This document shows, piece by piece, positions 9,246-17,813 of a stretch of 43,973 bases of DNA. Position numbers and translations under genes: made by a program. Under the pieces are notes generated by a model. It was not told the DNA's origin. It was given only the letters and a program-made list of their open reading frames with translations, and did not search any database. Numbering within the stretch: the stretch's first letter is position 1; each line of letters starts with the position of its first letter. This stretch comes from Chloroflexota bacterium (GTDB lineage Bacteria; Chloroflexota; Anaerolineae; Anaerolineales; Anaerolineaceae), in NCBI GenBank assembly GCA_012799995.1, contig JAAZKE010000023.1, positions 1 to 43,973 on the forward strand, in the 5' to 3' direction.

Positions 9246-10536
9246 CCAGACTCCCCCAAATAATCAACCTACTGAGGAGAAAACCGGAACGGTTGAAATC
9301 TTCATGGAGGAACTCGGCAGGAAGCCAGAACGGAGACAGAGCTGGCTGGGAAGGTTTTGGACTTCGATTCAAATCCCATTCTTGGCTATCCTTTCCGGGT
9401 TGCTGCTCGGTTCGGTGATCATTATTCTGACCTCCGCCAATGTTTACAGCGGTTTCCGCGATGGTTTCCTGCCCGGCATCAAAGCGATTGGAAATGCCAT
9501 TGTCGGAGCCTATACACCGCTGTTCGCGGGTGCGTTTGGTTCTCCATCCCGCATCATCGAGGCACTACGAACTGGCGAACGAATTGGCAGAGCCTTTAAA
9601 CCATTTACCCAGAGTCTGGTGGAAACCACCCCTTATCTCTTAAGCGGCCTGGCGATGGCGCTCGGTTTCAGAGCGGGCGTATTCAATGTCGGAGGTGAGG
9701 GACAGATCTATATCGGTGCTGTTGTTGCCACATATGTTGGACTGAGCTTTACTGGCTTGCCGCAGGCAATCCATATGCCGTTTGCGATGCTGGCGGGCTT
9801 ACTGGGCGGCGCTTTATGGGGATTTATTCCAGGTTGGCTGAAAGCAAAAACCGGTTCTCACGAGGTGATCAATACGATTATGATGAACTATATCGCGTTG
9901 AGGTTGATCGAATATCTGCTGACGGGACCGATGACCCGTACCGGTAGTGGCGGTATGCCAATTTCCAATACCGTCGAACCCAGCGCACGGATTCCGATGA
10001 TGTTTGATCCACCGATCACGCTGCACTGGGGTTTTGTGCTGTCAATCGTGGTGGCAATCCTGGTATGGTTTATGCTTTTCAAAACTACCTGGGGATTCAA
10101 CCTTCAGATCGCCGGTGCCAACAAATATGCTGCCAAGTATGCAGGGTTGAATATAAACCTCTGGACAGTGATGGGAATGACGCTCTCCGGCGCGCTGGCA
10201 GGCCTTTGCGGCAGCACCCAGGTTTTGGGTGTGACTTATTCAATGGGGCTGGGGGTTTCTGCTGGATATGGGTTCGACTCGATTGCGCTGGCATTGCTGG
10301 CGAACAATAATCCGCTCGGATGTATCCTGTCCGCGTTGCTCTTCGGATTGCTTCGCACCGGTTCCCGAACGATGATGTCCAACACAGGCATTCCGCTTGA
10401 CATCGTTTCGATCATTCAGGCATTTATCCTGATGTTCATCGCCGCTCCGGCGATCATTCGCACGGTTTACCGATTGAAAGGTCCAAAAGAAAGCGATAAA
10501 CAACTGGTCAATGTCTCAAACTGGGGAGGTAACTGA
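9238..10536 (+). CDS. Nucleoside-type ABC transporter permease (first)
   Basis: 432-residue BPD_transp_2-type permease (YufP/NupB-like). After a hydrophilic N-terminus of about 40 residues there are multiple membrane helices and the family segment RAGVFNVGGEGQIYIGA, diagnostic for BMP-linked permeases. The start overlaps the ATPase stop and its own stop overlaps the next start (TGATG), indicating translational coupling. It forms the membrane channel with the next gene product. Confidence 0.93.
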   Translation: MANQTPPNNQPTEEKTGTVEIFMEELGRKPERRQSWLGRFWTSIQIPFLAILSGLLLGSVIIILTSANVYSGFRDGFLPGIKAIGNAIVGAYTPLFAGAFGSPSRIIEALRTGERIGRAFKPFTQSLVETTPYLLSGLAMALGFRAGVFNVGGEGQIYIGAVVATYVGLSFTGLPQAIHMPFAMLAGLLGGALWGFIPGWLKAKTGSHEVINTIMMNYIALRLIEYLLTGPMTRTGSGGMPISNTVEPSARIPMMFDPPITLHWGFVLSIVVAILVWFMLFKTTWGFNLQIAGANKYAAKYAGLNINLWTVMGMTLSGALAGLCGSTQVLGVTYSMGLGVSAGYGFDSIALALLANNNPLGCILSALLFGLLRTGSRTMMSNTGIPLDIVSIIQAFILMFIAAPAIIRTVYRLKGPKESDKQLVNVSNWGGN

Positions 10537-11801
10537 TGGCGCGGCAGATGAAGGACCTTTCAGTACGCAGAAGTGATACGCGAAAACTGATTCTCGGATT
10601 AATCTCGATAGGTTTGGGGCTGCTGGTTATTCTGGTGTTCAATCGACCTTTCTCATCTTCAACAGTCTCAACCTTCCTGATGACGCCCGGTGGCTATACC
10701 GAAGGTGTGATGGATGATATTCTGGTGCCGGCTCGGATGTCCTTATGGATCAGCGGCGGCATCATGATTCTTGCCGGGTTGTATCATCTGTTCGTAGGCT
10801 TTGGCAAAAAAGAAACAACGTTCCTGATACTCTTCAGCATCCTGTTTGTGTTTTCCTTCCTGGTATATGTATCAGCAGATAAGCGAATCAATATCGCCAG
10901 CCTGTTTTCTTCGGCATTGTCGATGGCAGTACCAATTACGCTTGGCGCTTTCTCGGGCATTTTGTGCGAACGTTCCGGTGTCGTCAATATCGCGATCGAA
11001 GGTATGATGTTGATGGGGGCAATGGTCGGTTCAATTGTCGGCTCGGTCACTGGCAGCATATGGCTCGGTCTGATAGCAGCAATGCTTTCAAGCGCTCTGT
11101 TGGCGCTGGTTCATGCCTGGCTGAGTATCAAATACAAGATCAATCAGATTATTTCAGGTACCGTAATCAACATTTTTTCAACCGGTATGACCAGTTTTAT
11201 CTCGTCGATGTTCCTGCAAAATATTCAATCCCTGAACAAGACCCCCCGTTTCCCAAACGTATCGATTCCACTCTTATCGAAGATTCCGTTCTTTGGCCCG
11301 GTACTGTTCAGCAACAGCCTGTTCGTATATGGCATGATTTTGTTGCTAGTTGTGCTACAATTCGCGCTGTTTCGGACACGCTGGGGATTGCGATTGCGCT
11401 CAGTTGGGGAGCATCCAAAGGCAGCTGACACACTCGGCATTAATGTCTATCGCACCCGTTACATGGCGGTAATTTTAGGCGGCTTGGTGGCAGGGTTTGG
11501 CGGCGCTTATTTTTCGCTGGGTTCTGTGGGACGCTTCGATGAAGGCATGACTGCAGGGAAAGGGTTCATTGGTCTGGCAGCGATGATCTTTGGCGGTTGG
11601 ATTCCGTTCAAGGCAATGCTGGCGGGAATTCTGTTTGGCTTTGCGGATGCCTTGGCGTCTTCCGTTTCAATTCTGCGCTCGCCGATCCCGGGTCAGTTTA
11701 TTAATATGCTGCCTTACATTGTGACGATTGTGGTTCTGGCAGGGGTTGTTGGAAGTGGAAGTGGCCCAGCAGCAGCTGGAACACCCTATGACAAAGAGTA
11801 G
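10536..11801 (+). CDS. Nucleoside-type ABC transporter permease (second)
   Basis: 421-residue YufQ/NupC-like permease. It has a first helix at about 20-37, further N-terminal helices, then the conserved core with CERSGVVNIAIEGMMLMGA and GEHPKAADTLGI. The ATG overlaps the upstream TGA. It is the last gene of the four-gene importer and is followed by a strong palindromic terminator. It is longer than many homologues because of the N-terminal membrane segments. Confidence 0.92.
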   Translation: MARQMKDLSVRRSDTRKLILGLISIGLGLLVILVFNRPFSSSTVSTFLMTPGGYTEGVMDDILVPARMSLWISGGIMILAGLYHLFVGFGKKETTFLILFSILFVFSFLVYVSADKRINIASLFSSALSMAVPITLGAFSGILCERSGVVNIAIEGMMLMGAMVGSIVGSVTGSIWLGLIAAMLSSALLALVHAWLSIKYKINQIISGTVINIFSTGMTSFISSMFLQNIQSLNKTPRFPNVSIPLLSKIPFFGPVLFSNSLFVYGMILLLVVLQFALFRTRWGLRLRSVGEHPKAADTLGINVYRTRYMAVILGGLVAGFGGAYFSLGSVGRFDEGMTAGKGFIGLAAMIFGGWIPFKAMLAGILFGFADALASSVSILRSPIPGQFINMLPYIVTIVVLAGVVGSGSGPAAAGTPYDKE

Positions 11802-11846
11802 TGGACAGGCTGTTTAAAGATTGCCTGTTGTAGTTAAATGCTAAAT

Positions 11847-11876
11847 AAAACGATTGGGAAATTTCCCAATCGTTTT
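11847..11876. terminator. Bidirectional terminator
   Basis: A 30-base perfect palindrome with outer AAAACGATTGGG/CCCAATCGTTTT arms, lying between the convergent permease and cupin genes. Confidence 0.85.
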
Positions 11877-11905
11877 CAATATCCATAGATAATCTTTGTG
11901 AGACC

Positions 11906-12247
11906 TTAAGCGCGCCCGAAATCATCCTCAATGCGGGTTATGTCTTCTTCTGGGCAGATCCCCTGCTGCGTTTCGATAATGACCAATGGCACCTCTCCGG
12001 TATTGGCAATGCGGTGGGGCTGTTCGCGTTCGATTTTAATCACATCGCCAGTTTTTACATCGAACTGGTCATCTTCCAGCGTCATAAGACCGGATCCAGC
12101 AACTACAACCCAGATCTCACGCCGTTGCTGATGAAGCTGAAGCGAAATCCGCTTCCCTGGAAAAATTACCAGCCGCTTAACGCGGTAGGTTGGTTCGTAT
12201 AGGTATTCTTCCCATCGCCCCCAGGGGCGGTTGTCAAAATCGATCAT
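11906..12247 (-). CDS. Cupin-domain protein (mannose-6-phosphate isomerase type)
   Basis: 113-residue single cupin. It opens with RPWGRWEEY and has the metal-site pattern around LQLHQQRREIW and the second motif near EREQPHRIANTG. This matches the C-terminal mannose-6-phosphate isomerase/mannose-1-phosphate guanylyltransferase cupin (MannoseP_isomer family), here free-standing. It may isomerise a sugar phosphate or be a non-catalytic sugar-binding cupin. It follows ddl by 6 bases in the same direction, so it is probably co-transcribed. Confidence 0.8.
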   Translation of the reverse strand: MIDFDNRPWGRWEEYLYEPTYRVKRLVIFPGKRISLQLHQQRREIWVVVAGSGLMTLEDDQFDVKTGDVIKIEREQPHRIANTGEVPLVIIETQQGICPEEDITRIEDDFGRA

Positions 12248-12253
12248 AGTTCT

Positions 12254-13315
12254 TTATCTCCTGCTTTGTCCGTTGGTGACAATTCTATCGCATAAGTCCG
12301 CGTAGGCAATTCCAGCCGCGGCTGCTTCTTTTGGAAACAGGCTGTTAGGGGTCATGCCTGGCAGGGTATTCGCTTCCAGACAGAAGATATTTCCGTCCCG
12401 GTCAACCTTGAAATCAATACGCGAATAAAAACCAAGCCGCAGTACATTATGGATTTTCAGCGCCGCTTCCTGCATTCGTTGAGCCAGTTCCGCCGGAATA
12501 TCGGCTGGGCAGATTTCCTGTGTCAATCCGGATTGATATTTCTTTTCGTAGTCAAACCAGCCCTCGTTTGGGATGATTTCAATCGGAGGCAGTGGCTGGT
12601 TATCAAGAATCCCAACGCAGAACTCTCTGCCTTCAATGTACTTTTCTATGATCAGATCATGCTCAATGCCATCGCTTTTTGATAAAGCCAAGGTAATTCC
12701 GTCTTCAAATTCCTGTTTATTTTTGGGAATGCTCACCCCAATGCTCGATCCACCGCGCGGTGGTTTGATCACGCATGGGAAGCCGATCTTCTCGACCATT
12801 TCCCAGTGCAGTTCCTCAGGGTGCCTTAAGTAAATCCAGGATGCAGTCGGGAGATGATTTACGTGCAGAAGTTCCTTGGTGATGCTCTTATCCATCGCGG
12901 CAACACAACCTGAAAATCCCGAACCGGTGTAGCGAATGTTCAGCAGGTCAAGCGCTGCCTGAATTTGACCGTTCTCTCCAGCAGATCCGTGCAGTCCGAG
13001 AAATACTACGTCTGCTAATCGGCACAGGTCAATGACATTTTCTCCGAAGAACATGCCGGTATCCGGATAGCGCAACTTTTTCAATAATTCCAGATCGGGA
13101 GGGGTGGTTGGAATTTCATGGTAGCCGGGTTCGTACTCAGGTTGACTGAGGAACAGCGAATTGAGCCCACTTTTAGGAGTTTTGATTCCAAGATATACGT
13201 CAACCAGAACCACCGCATGCCCTTTTTCAGCAAGTGCGTTGCTGATCATCCAGCCAGAGCTCAGGGAAACGTCCCGTTCGGGTGAATTGCCACCTGCCAG
13301 CACTACTACTTTCAT
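12254..13315 (-). CDS. ddl: D-alanine--D-alanine ligase
   Basis: 353-residue ATP-grasp ligase. The N-terminal motif GGNSPERDVSLSSG, the LHGSAGENGQIQ segment (commonly GEDG), the CVIKPPRGGSSIGVS ATP-binding strand and the C-terminal EANTLPGMTPNS metal/D-Ala site are all present. It makes D-Ala-D-Ala for peptidoglycan precursors in the cytoplasm. The alanine racemase that would supply D-Ala lies at 35 kb in this window. AGGAAAGGTG precedes ATG 13315. It sits downstream of the molybdenum genes but is separated by 87 bases, so it may have its own promoter. Confidence 0.93.
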   Translation of the reverse strand: MKVVVLAGGNSPERDVSLSSGWMISNALAEKGHAVVLVDVYLGIKTPKSGLNSLFLSQPEYEPGYHEIPTTPPDLELLKKLRYPDTGMFFGENVIDLCRLADVVFLGLHGSAGENGQIQAALDLLNIRYTGSGFSGCVAAMDKSITKELLHVNHLPTASWIYLRHPEELHWEMVEKIGFPCVIKPPRGGSSIGVSIPKNKQEFEDGITLALSKSDGIEHDLIIEKYIEGREFCVGILDNQPLPPIEIIPNEGWFDYEKKYQSGLTQEICPADIPAELAQRMQEAALKIHNVLRLGFYSRIDFKVDRDGNIFCLEANTLPGMTPNSLFPKEAAAAGIAYADLCDRIVTNGQSRR

Positions 13316-13402
13316 TGTTCACCTTTCCTGATCGATATTTCCGCTTCATTCTAAAACATATTTCTGAACAATGTTGTTGAAGGTGCAATTTCATTGCCGA
13401 AA

Positions 13403-13903
13403 TTAATGATCTGGGGTGGTTGCGCATTCTCCACGGTTTTGCAGCAACATATCCAGCCCATGCGGGAGCGTATCAAGCACGGCGGAAAGGTTCTCCCGCG
13501 CTGCTTTTTCACTTCCGGGAAGATTGACAATCAAACAATTATTACGGATGCCGGCTGCAGCTCGCGAAAGCATGGCGCGTTGAGTGTATTTGCTGCTTTC
13601 TCTTCGCATGGCTTCGGGAATCCCAGGTACCAGTCGGTCGCAGACGGCGATCGTTGCTTCCGGTGTGTTGTCCCGCGGCGCGAAACCGGTTCCACCCACA
13701 GTCAAAATCAGGTCTATTTCAGAAGAATCTGTTGCTTTGATGAGTGCATCTTTGATCTGATCAGGATCATCCGAAATGATATTGATTGCAGTAACTTGAA
13801 AGCAATGTCTCTCCAGCATTTCCTTTACGGCTGGGCCGGCAGTATCAATCCTTTCACCACGGGAACCTTTGTCACTGATGGTCAAGATCAGCGTTTTATA
13901 CAT
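13403..13903 (-). CDS. mogA: Molybdopterin adenylyltransferase (MogA/MoaB family)
   Basis: 166-residue MoCF-fold protein. The N-terminal strand LILTISDKGSRGERID, the catalytic loop TVGGTGFAPRDNTPEA and the helix GIPEAMRRES are typical. It adenylates molybdopterin before molybdate insertion. Its start lies 12 bases after the modC stop in the same direction, tying cofactor assembly to molybdate import. MogA versus MoaB cannot be separated from sequence alone. Confidence 0.9.
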   Translation of the reverse strand: MYKTLILTISDKGSRGERIDTAGPAVKEMLERHCFQVTAINIISDDPDQIKDALIKATDSSEIDLILTVGGTGFAPRDNTPEATIAVCDRLVPGIPEAMRRESSKYTQRAMLSRAAAGIRNNCLIVNLPGSEKAARENLSAVLDTLPHGLDMLLQNRGECATTPDH

Positions 13904-13915
13904 TTTATTCTCTCC

Positions 13916-14974
13916 TTAGGTCAGAAAGTGGATATTTTCCTGCGAAAAATAAATATTGATTTCATCACCAACATTGACATTTGCGGCACTGAAGTGGTCT
14001 GTTTCGAATAATACCTGATTGAACGGAGATTGTGAGTCGGTATGTATAGGCTCGAGCGTAAACAGGGTTGTGTGCAGGTCTTCAACCCTTTTCAGAACTT
14101 TGCAGACGAAGGAACAGGATTGTTGCGGTAAGAGTGAAAAATCACTTTCGCGAATGGAAACATAACGAATTCCTTTTGCAAGTGGATTTTCAAGCGTCAG
14201 AACACAATTCCAGTCAATTGCCAGTACTTGTTTTTCGTTAATATGACGTAGTCGGGAAAAATTACGAAAACCGATTAATATCGCCGAAGAAAATGTTTCG
14301 GGATTTTTAAAAAAGTTTGATACCTTTTTAGGAGATTCCGTCCGACCATGATCAATGACGATCACCTGATCACATATTCTACGGACTTCATGATCATTAT
14401 GGGAGACAAGAATCGTTGTGCCCGGGAATGAATTTAATGCGGTCATTAATTCCTGCTCCAGCTGCCAACGTAAAAAGCTGTCCAACGCTGAAAGCGGTTC
14501 ATCTAACAGAATGATTTCAGGCTTGCTGGCAAAGATTCGTGCCAGAGCAGTCCGTTGTTGCTGCCCACCCGACAGTTGCCCGGGATGCTGATGCTCCACG
14601 CCCTTGAGAAAAAACGTTTCAATTAATTCTGCCGTTTTTATTTTCTGATTCTTGGTAGAAGAATGCCTTTTAAGTCCGCAGCGAATGTTTTGTTCTACTG
14701 TCATGTTGGGGAATAAGGCATAATTTTGGAACAAATATCCGGTGCGGCGCTCCTGGGGAGATAGGTTTATATTCTTTTTCGAGTCAAAAAGCGTTTGACC
14801 GTTGACCTGAATATATCCTTTATCTGGCTTGAAAATGCCCGCTATACATTTTAAAGTGAGGCTTTTTCCTGAGCCGGATGCGCCAAACAGGGCAAGTCTC
14901 TCATCCTCTGCCTGAAGTTTTACATCGAGATTGAAATTCCCGAATCGACGGCTAAATTGGGCGTTTATGCTCAT
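13916..14974 (-). CDS. modC: Molybdate ABC transporter ATPase
   Basis: 352 residues from ATG 14974. A GTG-initiated extension to 15007 would overlap modB further and is less likely. Walker A is GASGSGKS, the signature is LSGGQQQRTALARI and Walker B is IILLDEPLSALD. A C-terminal region of about 110 residues ending in VNVGDEINIYFSQENI fits the regulatory Mop/TOBE domain of ModC-type importers. The start overlaps the end of modB. It powers molybdate (or tungstate) uptake. Confidence 0.88.
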   Translation of the reverse strand: MSINAQFSRRFGNFNLDVKLQAEDERLALFGASGSGKSLTLKCIAGIFKPDKGYIQVNGQTLFDSKKNINLSPQERRTGYLFQNYALFPNMTVEQNIRCGLKRHSSTKNQKIKTAELIETFFLKGVEHQHPGQLSGGQQQRTALARIFASKPEIILLDEPLSALDSFLRWQLEQELMTALNSFPGTTILVSHNDHEVRRICDQVIVIDHGRTESPKKVSNFFKNPETFSSAILIGFRNFSRLRHINEKQVLAIDWNCVLTLENPLAKGIRYVSIRESDFSLLPQQSCSFVCKVLKRVEDLHTTLFTLEPIHTDSQSPFNQVLFETDHFSAANVNVGDEINIYFSQENIHFLT

Positions 14975-14987
14975 GCGTGTTCTTTTC

Positions 14988-15677
14988 TCATGCCGTTGCC
15001 TTGTCACCCTGTTTACGGATTTTCCGGTTCTGCTCTTCCATAAAGTTAACCGTAACCATCACCGTAAAAGATATTATCAGGTTTACGCCAACCCAACGAT
15101 ATGCGAGCGCGTCATTGCCTTCACGCCATAACTGGTAAACTGTCGTTGCTATGGTGGCAGTTCTTCCGGGGATATACCCTGTTACCATTGCAGTAGCACC
15201 ATATTCTCCCAAAGCTCTGGCAAAAGAAAGGACAGTTCCCGCAATTATTCCCTGCTTGCAGTTTGGCAGCAGGACATTCCAGAACAGAAATGTGTTTGAC
15301 AAGCCAAGGGTCTGTCCGGAGTAGATCAGATTCTTATCGAATGCTTCAAATGCGCCTCGAATGGTACGGTACATTAATGGGAAAGAAACTATAGTAGTGG
15401 CGAAGATTGCCGAATACCAGGTCATGGTGATTTTTTCGCCCGTAAGAGAGAGCACAATGGCGCCAACCGGTCCTTTTGGTCCGATTGTTTTTAAGAGAAA
15501 AAAACCAATCACAGTTGGAGGAAGGACCATCGGCAAGGTCAAAATTACATCCATGATCCCTTTTATCAGTTTTGGTGCTTTCGCAACGTAATAAGCTGTA
15601 AAAATTCCCAGAAAAAAAGTGATTATTGTTGAAAAAAGGGCAATTCTCAGGGAATTAAACAGGGGAAACCAGTCCAA
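14988..15677 (-). CDS. modB: Molybdate ABC transporter permease
   Basis: 229-residue permease with about five to six membrane helices. The EAA-type cytoplasmic loop includes ALGEYGATAMVTGYIPGRT, which is characteristic of ModB/CysT-type oxyanion permeases. It lies between modA (73 bases upstream, separated by a hairpin) and modC (overlapping). It forms the membrane channel for molybdate. Confidence 0.92.
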   Translation of the reverse strand: MDWFPLFNSLRIALFSTIITFFLGIFTAYYVAKAPKLIKGIMDVILTLPMVLPPTVIGFFLLKTIGPKGPVGAIVLSLTGEKITMTWYSAIFATTIVSFPLMYRTIRGAFEAFDKNLIYSGQTLGLSNTFLFWNVLLPNCKQGIIAGTVLSFARALGEYGATAMVTGYIPGRTATIATTVYQLWREGNDALAYRWVGVNLIISFTVMVTVNFMEEQNRKIRKQGDKATA

Positions 15678-15700
15678 ACCAACCTCTTTGAATCAAAAAT

Positions 15701-15732
15701 CAGGCACTACGTAAAGGGTTGCGTAGTGCCTG
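15701..15732 (-). terminator. Attenuator-type hairpin between modA and modB
   Basis: Perfect 11-base stem CAGGCACTACG/CGTAGTGCCTG with a 10-base loop. On the minus strand it is followed by ATTTTTGATT. It probably gives partial termination after modA. Confidence 0.7.
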
Positions 15733-15750
15733 TATCCGAATACAGAAAAT

Positions 15751-16581
15751 TTATTTATTGGGAATGGTAAAACCAATTTCTTCGAAAACACTGGCTGCAT
15801 CAGAGCTCTTAAGATAGTCAAGGAACGCCTTGGCAGCTTCCTGATTTTTGCTGGTTTTCAACATTGCCGCAGGATAGACAATTGCCTTGTGACTTTTCTC
15901 CGGTGCAGTCGCGACAACAGAAACGCCCTTGGCGGTAGCTGCATCAGTGCTATAGACTACACCGCAATCAACCGCTGCTGCTTCAACCTGAGAGAGAACT
16001 TCTTTTACGTTCGTCGCATAAGAAATTTTTCCGGATGCTTTCAGCTTATCCCAGATACCTAAAGAAGTGAAAATTTCTTCAGAATATTGTCCGACTGGAA
16101 CATCCGAATTACCCAATGCCACCAGTTTTACCTTATCTGTCAATACGTCATCGAAACTGGTGATTTCCGCTTTTGAATCCTCTGGAACAATCAAGACGAC
16201 GGTGTTGTTGACCAGATTGAATCTGCTTTCCTCGAGGACAAAATCGAGTTTATCCGTGTTTATTTTTGGATCTGCCTTGATATCCAGCTGATCCATTTGT
16301 TTTTGTCCGGCGGAGATGAAGATATCACAATCCGCACCTTCTTCGATCTGGGTTTTCAGTGTGCCACTGGAATCAAAGTTAAAAGTAATGGTAACATCCG
16401 GGGCGATTTTCTTATACATTTCTGCAATTTTATTCATCGATTCCGTCATAGATGCGGCTGCGAAAACAATAACCTCCGACTTCTCCCCCGAGGGTGCAGC
16501 GCTCTGGTCCTGAGCTGTTACAGCGGTCATGACGAAGAAAAGCAGACAAAGAGCGATAAAAACTGACAGTATTTTATTCAT
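15751..16581 (-). CDS. modA: Molybdate-binding protein ModA
   Basis: 276 residues with an SPase I-type signal peptide (cleavage likely after A23, context AVTAQD). A classic ModA core follows: VFAAASMTESMNKIAE, FNFDSSGTLKTQIEEGA and DIFISAGQKQMD, with the oxyanion-contacting Ser residues in the ASM and SSG loops. It captures molybdate or tungstate outside the membrane. GAGGAG lies just upstream of ATG 16581. It is the first transporter gene after the MoeA-like gene, 50 bases away. Confidence 0.93.
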   Translation of the reverse strand: MNKILSVFIALCLLFFVMTAVTAQDQSAAPSGEKSEVIVFAAASMTESMNKIAEMYKKIAPDVTITFNFDSSGTLKTQIEEGADCDIFISAGQKQMDQLDIKADPKINTDKLDFVLEESRFNLVNNTVVLIVPEDSKAEITSFDDVLTDKVKLVALGNSDVPVGQYSEEIFTSLGIWDKLKASGKISYATNVKEVLSQVEAAAVDCGVVYSTDAATAKGVSVVATAPEKSHKAIVYPAAMLKTSKNQEAAKAFLDYLKSSDAASVFEEIGFTIPNK

Positions 16582-16631
16582 AATATTCTCCTCATAAAAT
16601 TAAAAAATTTTGAAACTCCCGAACAGGAGGG

Positions 16632-17651
16632 TTACTTGCCGAAAGGACAAATCGGATAATGACAGGTAGGACATCCAAGACAAAGCCCCCCGTTCCCCAT
16701 CTGTATAAAATCCTGTTTTTGCATCCGGATCCCGGCCGCAATTCTGGGCATCACCAAATCAAAAACAGTTGCTTTTTCATACATGACACAACCCGGTAAA
16801 CCAAGTACAGGAGTACCATCTTCAAAGTACCCTGTCAGAAACATAGCTCCAGGTAAGACAGGTGTGCCATACGTAATGATTTCAGCACCACTGTCACGAA
16901 TAGCTGCCGGTGTGTTATCGTCTGGGTCAACACTCATTCCGCCTGTGCAGAGAATCACATCTGCTCCGGATGTGCGCACTTCTCCGATCGCTGAAATGAT
17001 ATTTTCCTTCTGGTCATCTACCGTGAGATGTGAAATGATCTCGATTGAATATTCTTTTAACTTCTCGATTAATACCGGAGTAAAAGTATCCTGGATTATT
17101 CCCTGGGATACTTCGCTGCCGGTTGTGACAATACCGGCCTTTTTAAGAGTGAATGGGTGAACTTCCAAAATGGGAACGTTTTTGCCAATTTTTTCTGCCT
17201 GCAACAACTTTTGTTCCGAAACAACTAGCGGGATAACCCGCATTCCAGCCAGTTTATCGCCTGGGTGGACGACTGTATTGGAATGTCTGGTTGCAATCAT
17301 GATTTCATCTATGGAATTGATCTGGTTCAGACTGTCGGTATCGACCTGAAATAATCCATCACAGGTAGCTTTCAGTTCAATTTTCCCTTCACGAACTTCA
17401 GAAGGGAGCATATTGGCGCTTTGACAGATTGCGAGCAGACGTTCTGCCGCATCATTTTCATGAACCATGCCTTCAATCATTTCCCAGACATAAACGGTTC
17501 TTTTTCCCATTGACAAAAGCATGGGAATGTCGGATTCCTGGATAACATGACCTTTACGAAATTGCGGACCTTTCATCTTGCCATTGACGATACGCGTCAA
17601 ATCATGGCACAACACCTGCCCTATAGCCTCTTCAACTGGAATTTGTCTCAT
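16632..17651 (-). CDS. MoeA-like molybdopterin-binding protein with C-terminal Cys cluster
   Basis: 339 residues. The C-terminal half carries the MoCF/MoeA fold (GIVTTGSEVSQG, LCTGGMSVDPDDNTPAAI, GTPVLPGAMF). The N-terminal part opens with VEEAIGQVLCHDLTRIV, as in MoeA-related proteins. It is shorter than full MoeA (about 400). It ends with four cysteines in a CX2CX2CX4C pattern (C324, C327, C330, C335) just before the terminus, which could hold a metal or Fe-S centre. It heads the minus-strand mod/mog block and is divergent from the IclR-type gene. It probably takes part in metal insertion or sensing of the cofactor. Confidence 0.82.
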   Translation of the reverse strand: MRQIPVEEAIGQVLCHDLTRIVNGKMKGPQFRKGHVIQESDIPMLLSMGKRTVYVWEMIEGMVHENDAAERLLAICQSANMLPSEVREGKIELKATCDGLFQVDTDSLNQINSIDEIMIATRHSNTVVHPGDKLAGMRVIPLVVSEQKLLQAEKIGKNVPILEVHPFTLKKAGIVTTGSEVSQGIIQDTFTPVLIEKLKEYSIEIISHLTVDDQKENIISAIGEVRTSGADVILCTGGMSVDPDDNTPAAIRDSGAEIITYGTPVLPGAMFLTGYFEDGTPVLGLPGCVMYEKATVFDLVMPRIAAGIRMQKQDFIQMGNGGLCLGCPTCHYPICPFGK

Positions 17652-17714
17652 TCAATCCTCTTAATCGATACTCAAAAAGATAATATCATCAAAATAAGTA
17701 TTTTGAATGAGAAA

Positions 17715-17745
17715 TGTTCAGCAAAACAAAATAATTGTTCTGCAA
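17715..17745. promoter_or_regulatory. Direct repeats in the moeA-like/IclR intergenic region
   Basis: TGTTCAGCAA (17715-17724) and TGTTCTGCAA (17736-17745) differ at one base and begin 21 bases apart, about two helical turns. They sit between two divergent genes and could be an operator for the adjacent IclR-type regulator. This is inference. Confidence 0.4.
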
Positions 17746-17813
17746 TACTGAATATTTATGTTATTATGTTCGTCATCGATGGATCTAACTACTTATACAA
17801 AAGGAAATATTCT

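Noticed and set aside
13394..14011. 205-residue plus-strand frame over mogA and the end of modC
   Set aside because: Shadow of two strongly supported genes; no recognisable domain.
17547..17813. N-terminal extension of the IclR-type regulator
   Set aside because: It would overlap the moeA-like gene and include the intergenic repeats; the inner ATG has a good ribosome binding site and matches family length.
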